Of a stretch of 64,000 bases of DNA, positions 30,973 through 40,237 are shown one piece after another. Position 1 is the first letter of the stretch. Each line of letters opens with the position of its first letter. The position numbers were made by a program, and so were the translations under genes. The DNA comes from Dehalococcoidia bacterium (GTDB lineage: Bacteria > Chloroflexota > Dehalococcoidia > SpSt-223): assembly GCA_025054935.1 (NCBI GenBank), contig JANWZD010000002.1:108145-172144 (forward strand), in the 5' to 3' direction. The notes under the pieces are model-generated. The model worked only from the letters and a program-made list of their open reading frames with translations, had not been told where the DNA came from and did no database searches.

Positions 30973-31601
30973 GCGGGTGACAGGCGCGCTCATGCGTTTC
31001 CTCATCTCAGAACAGCGCGCAAGCGAAGCTGGTGCCTAGGCAAAGCGAACATCCTGCCGGTCGCCCGCGCGCGAGCCGCGGCAGCGCTGGGCGGCGCGCC
31101 GCGTTCTGCCGGTGTCCTTAGGCGGGCGAGAAATCGGCGTAATCCGGGCCGCGGAGCGAGGTCAGCGTCCGATCGCCCGTGCGCAGGAGGGAGGCCGCGG
31201 CAGCGTCGTGCGGCGCACGGCGCGGTCCTCCTCGTCATTGCGAGTGGTCGAGGCAGTCGAGGAACAGCGGTTGCGTGGTCCTCCTCGTCATTGCGAGGCC
31301 GCCGGAGGCGGCCGAGGCAATCCCGAACTGGGAAGGCGAGAGCTGCCTCGCGACGGTGCGCCCCGGCTGCGCCCGAGGCTGCGCATCGGTCTGCGGCAGG
31401 TCGCAACGACACCGACTTCGCTGCTGGTGGCGAGGATACGGTAGCGGCAGTGCTTGTCTGGCCATCGCCTCACCGGCCGGGTGAATGAACGGGCGGGTTG
31501 GGAACGCTTCCCGCAGCGGTGCCGCGCGGTCACTACGCCGGAAGCAGAGAGAGGTCGATGCCCTGCATCGGCCGGCGAGGGGGTCGGCAAACCTGCTGGC
31601 G
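30973..31601. other. Intergenic region with palindromic repeat
   Basis: About 630 nt between convergent genes, with no convincing gene. It holds the duplicated CATTGCGAG-type repeat described separately and, further on, two copies of GGCTGCGC. Confidence 0.55.
31224..31325 (+). repeat. Two tandem REP-like CATTGCGAG units
   Basis: The 21-base GGTCCTCCTCGTCATTGCGAG occurs exactly at 31224-31244 and 31277-31297 (53-nt period). Behind each copy follows a similar CGAGGCAGTC / CGAGGCAATC tail. In the second unit the middle GCCGCCGGAGGCGGC is a palindrome. A diverged inverted copy (GGTCGCAACGAC) lies near 31395. The pattern resembles the intergenic CGTCATTGCGAG...GCAATC repeats found in many bacteria. 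Confidence 0.75.
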
Positions 31602-33041
<1,440 letters not shown>

Positions 33042-33103
33042 GGCAGCCTCCTGTTCCGTTCGATCGTAGCGTCTTCTCCAGCGCGAGCGACGCGGCAACA
33101 ATT

Positions 33104-33133
33104 TTGACGAAGCGAATCAACGCACTTTACACT
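33104..33133 (+). promoter_or_regulatory. Promoter of the substrate-binding protein gene
   Basis: TTGACG (33104-33109), an 18-nt spacer and TACACT (33128-33133), 30 nt before the ATG at 33164. Confidence 0.55.
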
Positions 33134-33163
33134 GTGTGCTGTGGTCACTGGAGGAGGGAGCCA

Positions 33164-34777
33164 ATGAGCGACATCACTTCATCCCTCTCGCGACGAGACC
33201 TGCTCCGACTGATGGCGCTTGCAGGGAGCGTCCCTGTCGCAGGGGGGCTGCTCGCTGCCTGTGCCCCCCAACCCTCGCCCGGCGCGCCCGCGCAGCCGGG
33301 GGCTGGCACCGCCCCGCAGCCGGCCCGCATCGCCGAACGAATCACGGTGGCGACCCAGCTGTTCCCGCCGACCTTCGATCCGGGCTTGCTCATCGTCGGC
33401 GACTCCGGCGAGGTGATCGACGCCGTCTTCGACAACCTCGTCCGGATGGAGAACGATAGGATCGCGCCCGGGCTGGCGACAGCGTGGCGGTCGGAGGATG
33501 GCGGCAAGACATGGACGTTCACCCTGCGGCCGAATGTCCGCTTCCAGAACGGCGACCCCCTGCAGGCGAGCGACGTCGTCTTCTCCTACAAGCGCGGGAT
33601 CTCATCTGGGCCGAACGGCGCGCCGATGACCGGCTTCAGCCGCATCGCGACCACGATCGAGGACATCGTCGCGGTCGACCCCCTGACGGTGCGGGTCGTG
33701 GCGCGGACGCCGGACGCGCTCGTCCCCGGCCGGCTGGTCGATATGCGGATCATCCCGCAGCGGTATTACGAGCAGGTGGGCGAGGCGGCCTTTGCGCAGC
33801 GCCCTATCGGCAGCGGCCCGTACCGCATCACCAACTTCGTGCCGAACACGTCGGTGACAATCGAGGCGTGGCCGGAGTCGTGGCGCGGTGCCTCGAAGAC
33901 GAAGGAGTGGGTGTGGCTCTTAGTCCCGGAGCCGAGCGCGCGGCTGAACGCGCTCCGCACCGGCCAAGCGGATATCGCCACCGCCCTGTCGATCGACGCC
34001 GCGAAGGCGCTTGCCAACTCGCCGGATTTCAAGATCGCGCCGATCCCGGCAGGCGCCGTCGTCTCAGTTTATCTCAGCCCGCTGCTCGACACTCCGTTCA
34101 AGGACATCCGCGTGCGCCAGGCCGTCCGGATGGCGATCGACAAGAAGCCGCTTATCGACAACCTCTTCTCGGGCTACTACCGGCCGATCAGCGGCCAGTT
34201 CGTCGGCGAGGCGACCTTCGGCTACAACCCGAACGCGCGCGACCCTGAATACAACCCCGCGCGCGCCCGCCAGCTTTTGGCCGAGGCCGGCTACCCGAAC
34301 GGCTTCAAGACGACCCTCGAGTTCAATACGGGGATCCCGTTTGTCACCGATGTCGGCCAGTACGTCGCGGACCAGCTGCGCCAGATCGGCATCGAGGCGC
34401 AGATCGACGCCATGGACCTGAACGTCTGGAACACGCGGTTCTTTGCCAGCCAGCTGGGGCCGATGCAGATCATCCTCTCGCTCGTGCAGCCGCTCTTGGA
34501 CGCCGACCTGACGCTCCAGTTCTGGACCTCGCAGGGAGCGACCCGCCGGATGGAAAATCCCGAGTTCGACCGAACGCTGCTCGCTGCCCGCGCCGAACTC
34601 GATCAAGCGAAGCGGCTCGCGCTGCTCCAGGAGTGCATCCGCATCATCAACGACCTGCACGTCGTTGCTCCGCTCTACCAGCCGACGCAGATCTGGGGCT
34701 ACTCGTCGAAGATCAACGACTTCAAGAAGGGCGTCTCATTCGGCTTCAACATCCAGGGCATCACCAAGAGCGTCTGA
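33164..34777 (+). CDS. ABC transporter substrate-binding lipoprotein (peptide/nickel type)
   Basis: The 537-residue protein is an SBP_bac_5 (cluster C) binding protein. The N-terminus SRRDLLRLMALAG with lipobox GLLAAC (C33) points to Tat export and lipid anchoring, followed by a Pro/Ala-rich linker. Domain features include LATAWRSEDGGKTWTFTLRP, VRFQNGDPLQASDVVFSYKR and VRQAVRMAIDKKPLIDNLF. It should capture an oligopeptide or similar solute outside the cell, but no permease or ATPase gene is adjacent. The start has GGAGGAGGGAG upstream. Confidence 0.93.
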   Translation: MSDITSSLSRRDLLRLMALAGSVPVAGGLLAACAPQPSPGAPAQPGAGTAPQPARIAERITVATQLFPPTFDPGLLIVGDSGEVIDAVFDNLVRMENDRIAPGLATAWRSEDGGKTWTFTLRPNVRFQNGDPLQASDVVFSYKRGISSGPNGAPMTGFSRIATTIEDIVAVDPLTVRVVARTPDALVPGRLVDMRIIPQRYYEQVGEAAFAQRPIGSGPYRITNFVPNTSVTIEAWPESWRGASKTKEWVWLLVPEPSARLNALRTGQADIATALSIDAAKALANSPDFKIAPIPAGAVVSVYLSPLLDTPFKDIRVRQAVRMAIDKKPLIDNLFSGYYRPISGQFVGEATFGYNPNARDPEYNPARARQLLAEAGYPNGFKTTLEFNTGIPFVTDVGQYVADQLRQIGIEAQIDAMDLNVWNTRFFASQLGPMQIILSLVQPLLDADLTLQFWTSQGATRRMENPEFDRTLLAARAELDQAKRLALLQECIRIINDLHVVAPLYQPTQIWGYSSKINDFKKGVSFGFNIQGITKSV

Positions 34778-34781
34778 GCGA

Positions 34782-34797
34782 CGCCGCTCACGCGGCG
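34782..34797 (+). terminator. Hairpin behind the substrate-binding protein gene
   Basis: CGCCGC, loop TCAC, GCGGCG begins 4 nt after the stop codon. It is a perfect 6-bp stem without a T-tract. Confidence 0.4.
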
Positions 34798-35193
34798 GCC
34801 GTCAGGGAGGTGATAGGTACGCGGAGCCGGCCGATGAGCGTCGGCAGGGGAGGTGGGGGTGCAGTCGGCGTCGGCGTGGTGACGCTGAGGTCGAGGCTGT
34901 TCAAGGGGCGGTCGGCGCGGCGCCTCCGCCCTGCGCGCGACCGGCAGACGCCCGCCGAGCTTTAGGCCAAGCTCGGCTTGGCGGGCGCAGCTGGAGGCTT
35001 TCCCGCCGGCCTGCGCCCGCACCGGGAGAAGGATGAGACAAGCAACCGGGATACCGGCTCCGGGCGCCCCGACCCGAGGGAGTTACCCTGTCTGCTCCGC
35101 CCCGTCCCACCGCAGACCCAGACCTTCCACGACGTTGGCTCGCCGCAGCAAACATCGCTCGCCAGGGGCAGCGCCTCAATGCGGCAGACCGGT
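34798..35193. other. Intergenic region between convergent genes
   Basis: About 400 nt. It holds a large hairpin (34949-34987) and otherwise no gene-like frame or RNA that I can recognise. Confidence 0.45.
34949..34987. terminator. Large hairpin between convergent genes
   Basis: GCCGAGCTT (34954-34962), loop TAGGCC and AAGCTCGGC (34969-34977) form a perfect 9-bp stem. It is extended outward by CGCCC and GGGCG after a short bulge. It could end transcription from both sides. No T-tract. Confidence 0.5.
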
Positions 35194-37719
35194 TTAGGGA
35201 CGGAGGAGCGCCCGCATCCGCTCAGCGACTTCGGGCGTCACCCCTCCGAGGGCGAGGACCTGAACGGCGAGCGACTGCGCTTCCTCGGCACGGCCTTCGG
35301 CAGCACGAAGGAGGGCCAGTTCAGCAAGGGCGACGAACCGGTCGGGGTTGTTCTCGACGGCCAGCGCGCGCTGAATCTCTCGCTCTGCTTCCGCAAACTG
35401 TCCGGCTTGACGAAAGACTGCGGCTCGGGCAAGGCTGGGCCAAAAAGTCCACGCCGGCTGGCGTTCGCGGGCGACGGCGTACCACTCGAGGGCCTGCGCT
35501 CGCTCGCCGCGGGCATTCGCGGCGTTCCCGAGGCGCATCGCCGCCTCGTAAGCGAGTGCTCCCATCGCCTCGAGTTCGACCGTGCGGCGATAGGCGAATT
35601 CAGCTTCCCCTTGGCTGCCCAAGGCGCTCAGCACATCGCCGTACTCCAGCCAGCCTCGTGGGTCGCGGGGAGAGTGCGCGAGGTAGCGCGTGAGCAGTTC
35701 GCGCGCGTCGTGCAGCCGTCCGTCCTCGCGGTAGAACGCGGCGAGGCGCTTGACGGCGACGATCCGGTCGGGGTGCGCCTCGTCGTTCGCGGCTCGGGCG
35801 AATGCCGCCTCGGCGCCAGAGCGATCGCCTTGGCGGAGAAGCGCTTCGCCAAGCCCGAGAAGCGGCCAGAACGCCCAGTCTGGCTGGGCGTCGATCGCCG
35901 TCTCGAACCACTCCCGCGCTTCGCCGACCCGGCCTTGGCGGAGGCGAAGCTGCCCAAGGTTGCGCGCCGCGAGGTGGCGAATAGCCCCCTGCTCTTCCAG
36001 TTCGGTTGCCTTCTCAAATGCCGCAGCCGCTTCTTCCTCAAGCCCGTTCGCTAGCAGTTCATTGCCGAGCCGGAGCTGAAGCTGCGCCGAGAGGGGCTGG
36101 CGCATCGCCGCTCGAGTTGCCCGGAAGAGCCGGGAAACAGGGGATTGCGGCAGATTCGAACGCTCGAGAAGCTCCAGCCCGCGCGCGAGCGGATCGTGGG
36201 GATAGGTTAGCTGGGCAAGGCCGAGCGCCTCCAACACCTCACCCGCACGATAGAGCGCCTCCGCCCGGCTGGCAACCCCACGACGCTTGACGACCGTCAG
36301 CTCAAAGAAGCGATCGTCAATCTCATACCCCTCGCCAAGGGAGGCAGCGAATGCCGGGGCGTATTTCGATTCGAGCCCGAGAATGACCCACCAGACCGTC
36401 GCCGGCTGGTCAAACGTCCAGGGTCCGCTGGCAAGGGCGTCATTGGTGTTGAGCGCGTCCTGCACGCGGTCGACGAGGCGAGGATTGGTAAGGTAGTAGG
36501 TGAGCGTGAACGGCCACTGGGCAACGAGGATCAGGTCGGCAGGGGTCGCCTCCGCGTCGAGCATCCGCGCTACCCCGCGCCAATCGGGTCGGGCGGCCTT
36601 CCAAGCAAGCGTGGGCGGCGCCTGCACGAGCGAGAGCGCGACGGCGCTCACGAGCACTCCCTGCGCAATCAGGCTGGAACGCAGCGGCGCCGCGCGACGG
36701 AGCGACATCCAGCGGGCGAGGTCGGCGGCGAGAACGAGCAGCGCGCCGCTGAAGAGGACGGTGTAGACCGGCAGAAAGAGGATCACATTCCGGAAGAAGA
36801 GAGTGGCTTTGAAGGCGTTCAGCAGCAGCACGGCGCCGACGCCGATCGCGAGCACAGCGGCGAGGAACAGGACAGGACGGCTCGTGCGGCGGACGACGGC
36901 GTACGCGATGACGCTCACGGGGAGCCAGACGGGGAGGTCCGGCGTGATCGCGGCCAGGGTGTCGAGGAAGGCGCTAAGAGAATTCGGCCAGAAGTATCCC
37001 AGATCAGGCCGGTTGTGCAGCTGAAGCTGCGCTCCCGGGACCCACGGCAGGTAGAGCGCCGCTGCGCCGAGCACGACAAGCGCGAAGCGTCCGATCGGCC
37101 GCCAGCGTTGGCCTGGCGGGAGCGCCGGCAGGGAAGCGATAACCGCACCCCCGGCGAGAACAGCGACAAAGACGCCGTAGTAGTGAAGATAGGGGGCGAG
37201 CGTCAGGATCCCCAGCAGCACCAGCCAGACACCGCCGCCACGCTGGAGCGCGCGCTGCGTCACCAGCACGGCAAGCACGCCGAGCATCGACAGCCAAGCG
37301 TAGGCGCGGTTTTCGCGGGCGAAGTAAATCATCAGGTTCGAGAAGGTGAGCAGCAGGGCGGCAATCACGGCCGCGCGCAGGTTGAACAGGTCGAGCGCGA
37401 GTCGATATGCCGCCGCGACCGCCAGCGTGCCGGCAATGAGCGAGAGCAGGCGAAGCGCGAACTCGCTCCCCCCGACGAGCCGCTGCCAAAAATGGACGAG
37501 GATCAGGTGTCCCGGCGGGTGGACCCCGACGTCGAGGTTCCATCTGAGGATCGCAGAAAGCGGCTGCGCCGAGACAAGCGCAGTATTGAGCTCATCCATC
37601 CAGAAGCTGTCGCTGCCGAGGTTGGAGATGCGGAGCGCGAACGCCGCCAGCAGGAGCGCGACGCCGGCTCCTCCGGCGCTGAACAGTCGGCGTTGGCTTA
37701 CAGTGCTCGACGCCTGCAT
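35194..37719 (-). CDS. GT39-like membrane glycosyltransferase with C-terminal TPR domain
   Basis: The 841-residue protein has an N-terminal GT-C membrane domain. The first extracytoplasmic loop carries DSFWMDELNTALVS with the Asp-Glu pair, then VGVHPPGHLILVHFWQRLVG. About ten hydrophobic helices reach residue 380. The C-terminal half is a chain of tetratricopeptide repeats (ELEEQGAIRHLAARNLGQLRL, EAREWFETAIDAQPDWAFWP). It probably transfers a sugar from a polyprenyl-phosphate donor, with the TPRs binding a partner protein. The ATG start has a weak upstream site. It is the only gene between two large hairpins. Confidence 0.85.
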   Translation of the reverse strand: MQASSTVSQRRLFSAGGAGVALLLAAFALRISNLGSDSFWMDELNTALVSAQPLSAILRWNLDVGVHPPGHLILVHFWQRLVGGSEFALRLLSLIAGTLAVAAAYRLALDLFNLRAAVIAALLLTFSNLMIYFARENRAYAWLSMLGVLAVLVTQRALQRGGGVWLVLLGILTLAPYLHYYGVFVAVLAGGAVIASLPALPPGQRWRPIGRFALVVLGAAALYLPWVPGAQLQLHNRPDLGYFWPNSLSAFLDTLAAITPDLPVWLPVSVIAYAVVRRTSRPVLFLAAVLAIGVGAVLLLNAFKATLFFRNVILFLPVYTVLFSGALLVLAADLARWMSLRRAAPLRSSLIAQGVLVSAVALSLVQAPPTLAWKAARPDWRGVARMLDAEATPADLILVAQWPFTLTYYLTNPRLVDRVQDALNTNDALASGPWTFDQPATVWWVILGLESKYAPAFAASLGEGYEIDDRFFELTVVKRRGVASRAEALYRAGEVLEALGLAQLTYPHDPLARGLELLERSNLPQSPVSRLFRATRAAMRQPLSAQLQLRLGNELLANGLEEEAAAAFEKATELEEQGAIRHLAARNLGQLRLRQGRVGEAREWFETAIDAQPDWAFWPLLGLGEALLRQGDRSGAEAAFARAANDEAHPDRIVAVKRLAAFYREDGRLHDARELLTRYLAHSPRDPRGWLEYGDVLSALGSQGEAEFAYRRTVELEAMGALAYEAAMRLGNAANARGERAQALEWYAVARERQPAWTFWPSLARAAVFRQAGQFAEAEREIQRALAVENNPDRFVALAELALLRAAEGRAEEAQSLAVQVLALGGVTPEVAERMRALLRP

Positions 37720-37945
37720 TACCGGGAGATATAGCGAAACGGCGTCGGCGTGTCGAGGAGGACGAGCGGGCTAGAGCGATACGGCTCCGATCTCGCCGGT
37801 CGAGCGAGCACGCATGACCGCCGCTGGATCAGGTCTCGCGCTGGCGTCGGCATACTCGGGCATCGCTCTCGGACGCGCGTTCGCAGCGTCGCGCCTTCAG
37901 GCCCGTTGCCCGGGAACAGGCGACAGCTCAAAAGAAGCGAGCCGA

Positions 37946-37959
37946 GGGAGGCGGCTCCC
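37946..37959 (-). terminator. Hairpin downstream of the epimerase gene
   Basis: GGGAG, loop GCGG, CTCCC lies 13 nt beyond the stop of the minus-strand epimerase gene. It is short and has no T-tract. The rest of 37720-37971 shows no gene. Confidence 0.3.
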
Positions 37960-37971
37960 GACGCTTCCGGG

Positions 37972-39087
37972 TCACGTCGTCGCCCGGCGCAGCGCGCCCG
38001 TGGCAAGCATGCGCTGCATCGCTGCGCCATAGTGGTCATCGAGCCCTGGCTGGCGGCGCGCCCATTCGACATACTCGGCGATTATGGCGTCGAGCGTCCC
38101 GGTTGGCTCCCAGCCGAGGGCGCGCAATGCCGAGATATCCGAGACGATATGGCGGGTATCGCCCGCGCGATACAGGCCGGGCGTCTCGGGAGTGAGGGAG
38201 GACCCGAGGTAGCGCGCAAGGCGCGCCGCATATTCGAGCACTGTCGTTGGCCGCCCGCTGCCGACATTGAAGACGCGGCCGATCGCGCGGTCATCCTCCA
38301 AGGCGAGAAGGTTTGCCCGCGCCACGTCGCTGACAGAAACATAGTCGCGGACCTGCTGCCCGTCTTCATAGGCCACTGGCCGCTGGCCGGTGAGCAGGCG
38401 GACGGTGAAAGAGCGCAGAATACCGCTGTAGGCGTTCGTGAAGCTTTGACGCGCGCCTTGCGTGATCGAGTAGCGCAGCGCCACTGAGGGAATACCCCAC
38501 CGCGCGCCGAGAAGAAGCGCGATCCGCTCCTCCGTATATTTCGAAAGGGCATACTGATTGTGCGGGTCGACGTGGCGTTCATCGGTCGGCTGCCATGCCA
38601 TCGGCTCGCGACAGACTGGGCAGCGCGGCTCCCACTCCCCGCGGTCGAGCTGCTCTACCGGCCGAGGCGGCGGGTATTGGTCGCCATCTCGTTCGCAGCG
38701 GTAGCGTCCCTCGCCGTAGACCGCTTGCGAGCTGGCGACCACGACCCTGCGGATCGGCAGCCGCTCGGCGACGATGATCTCGTAGAGGAGCGCGGTTCCA
38801 ACCGCGTTGGTGTGAAAGAAGGTGGAGAAGTCCGGCAGATAATCTTGATAAGCAGCGAGATGGATGACGGCATCGACCCCGCGCAGAGCGCGGGCGAGGG
38901 CGTCACGGTCGCGTACGTCCCCAGCGATGCGCTCAATGCCGTCGGGAAGGTAGTCTGGCCAAACGGGAACCGGGTGAACCGGGGGGAGAAGGGCGTCGAA
39001 CACGCGCACGGCATAGCCGCGTGCCACGAGGAGATCGACGGTGTGGCTGCCGATGAAGCCCGCTCCGCCCGTCACCAAGACGTTCAT
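37972..39087 (-). CDS. NAD-dependent sugar epimerase/dehydratase (extended SDR)
   Basis: The 371-residue protein opens with the Rossmann motif VLVTGGAGFIGSHTVDLL. It has DVRDRDALARALRGVDAVIHLAA, a Ser/Tyr/Lys triad with VVASSQAVYGEG and the YALSK box, and a VSDVARANLLAL substrate segment. It resembles UDP-glucose 4-epimerase-like enzymes but carries an extra CPVCREPMAWQPTDERHVDPHN insertion with a Cys pair before the Tyr motif. The substrate is probably a nucleotide sugar. GGAGGGAGC precedes the ATG. Its -10 box overlaps a palindrome shared with the divergent methyltransferase gene. Confidence 0.88.
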   Translation of the reverse strand: MNVLVTGGAGFIGSHTVDLLVARGYAVRVFDALLPPVHPVPVWPDYLPDGIERIAGDVRDRDALARALRGVDAVIHLAAYQDYLPDFSTFFHTNAVGTALLYEIIVAERLPIRRVVVASSQAVYGEGRYRCERDGDQYPPPRPVEQLDRGEWEPRCPVCREPMAWQPTDERHVDPHNQYALSKYTEERIALLLGARWGIPSVALRYSITQGARQSFTNAYSGILRSFTVRLLTGQRPVAYEDGQQVRDYVSVSDVARANLLALEDDRAIGRVFNVGSGRPTTVLEYAARLARYLGSSLTPETPGLYRAGDTRHIVSDISALRALGWEPTGTLDAIIAEYVEWARRQPGLDDHYGAAMQRMLATGALRRATT

Positions 39088-39108
39088 GCTCCCTCCAGGA
39101 CGCCGGGA

Positions 39109-39123
39109 GTGTAGCGCTACAAT
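39109..39123. promoter_or_regulatory. Shared palindrome over divergent -10 boxes
   Basis: TGTAGCGCTACA (39110-39121) is a perfect 12-bp palindrome. Its two ends form the -10 boxes TACACT (minus, for the epimerase gene) and TACAAT (plus, 39118-39123, for the methyltransferase gene). The GTG of the methyltransferase gene starts 7 nt after its -10. Confidence 0.5.
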
Positions 39124-39130
39124 CTCTTTC

Positions 39131-40237
39131 GTGCCGACGCTCCCGCTCGATACTGTTCTTGAAGGCGATTGCGTGGAGATCCTCGAAACCTTTCCTCCCG
39201 CATCAGTCGACCTGGTATTCGCTGACCCTCCTTACAACTTGCAGCTGCAGCGGCCGCTCTATCGGCCAAACGGCAGTCGCGTGGCTGCGGTCGATGCGAG
39301 CTGGGACCAAATCGGCTCCTTTGCCGCCTACGATGCCTTCACGCGACGGTGGCTCGCTGCCTGCCGGCGTGTCCTCAAGCCGACGGGAACTATCTGGGTG
39401 ATCGGCACCTACCACAACATCTATCGGGTAGGCGCAATTCTTCAGGACCTCGGCTTTTGGATCCTGAATGACATTGTGATGATCAAGACGAACCCCATGC
39501 CGAACTTTCGCGGCGTTCGGTTTGCCAATGCCCACGAGACCCTCCTCTGGGCCCAGCGTGAGCGCGGCGCTTCCTACACCTTCAATTACCAAACGATGAA
39601 AGCGCTCAACGACGATCTCCAAATGCGGAGCGACTGGTATCTGCCGGTCTGTTCCGGCAGCGAGCGGCTTCGCGTCGAGGGGCGGAAGGCGCATCCGACC
39701 CAAAAACCGGAGGCACTCCTCTACCGCATCCTGCTCGCGAGCAGCCAGCCGGGCGATGTCGTGCTCGACCCGTTCTTCGGCACGGGGACAACAGGAGCGG
39801 TCGCGAAGAAGCTCGGCCGCCGCTGGATCGGCATCGAGCAGGACGCAGCCTACGTCGCGATGGCCCGGCAGCGCATCGCCGCCGTCGCGCCCGTCGCCGA
39901 CGTGGCGCTTGACTGGCCTCCTCCTCGCGAGCGGCGCATCCCGTTCGGTGCCCTGCTCGAGGCTGGGCTGCTTCACCCCGGCGACCTGCTGCGCTTTGAC
40001 CGGTCCGACGAAATGGCAATGGTGCTTGCGACCGGTCGGCTCCGCTGGCGCGGCCGCGAGGGGTCGATCCATCAGCTGGGGCGTCTCCTCGCCGGCGGCC
40101 CAACGAACGGCTGGGCGCGGTGGCTGTACTGCGACCCGCTGCACGGCTGGCAGCCGATCGATCGCCTCCGACAGCGCCTGCGCCAGTCGGCGGCTGCTGC
40201 GCGCGTTTCATTCCACCACGGAGCAAGGGAAGGATGA
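39131..40237 (+). CDS. CcrM-like adenine-N6 DNA methyltransferase
   Basis: The 368-residue protein closely follows CcrM of alphaproteobacteria, which methylates adenine in GANTC. It has DLVFADPPYNLQL (DPPY at 32-35), FAAYDAFTRRWLAACRRVLKPTG, LGFWILNDIV, NPMPNFRGVRFANAHETLLWA and AHPTQKPEALL. The AdoMet motif DPFFGTGTTGAVAKKLGRRW (around 213-232) follows DPPY, the beta-class order. The C-terminus (about 268-350) resembles the RAMA domain of CcrM (IPFGALLEAGLLHPGDLL). No restriction enzyme gene is beside it, so it is an orphan. The GTG start gives the family N-terminus and lies 7 nt behind a -10 box. It overlaps the M24 peptidase gene by 4 nt. Confidence 0.9.
   Translation: MPTLPLDTVLEGDCVEILETFPPASVDLVFADPPYNLQLQRPLYRPNGSRVAAVDASWDQIGSFAAYDAFTRRWLAACRRVLKPTGTIWVIGTYHNIYRVGAILQDLGFWILNDIVMIKTNPMPNFRGVRFANAHETLLWAQRERGASYTFNYQTMKALNDDLQMRSDWYLPVCSGSERLRVEGRKAHPTQKPEALLYRILLASSQPGDVVLDPFFGTGTTGAVAKKLGRRWIGIEQDAAYVAMARQRIAAVAPVADVALDWPPPRERRIPFGALLEAGLLHPGDLLRFDRSDEMAMVLATGRLRWRGREGSIHQLGRLLAGGPTNGWARWLYCDPLHGWQPIDRLRQRLRQSAAAARVSFHHGAREG

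Noticed and set aside
31224..31325. The repeated 21-base unit as a CRISPR array
   Set aside because: There are only two units, the intervening sequence is itself palindromic and related, and no cas genes are present.
33104..33163. An earlier TTG start (33104) for the substrate-binding protein
   Set aside because: It coincides with the -35 box, and the later ATG has a strong ribosome site and gives a proper signal peptide.
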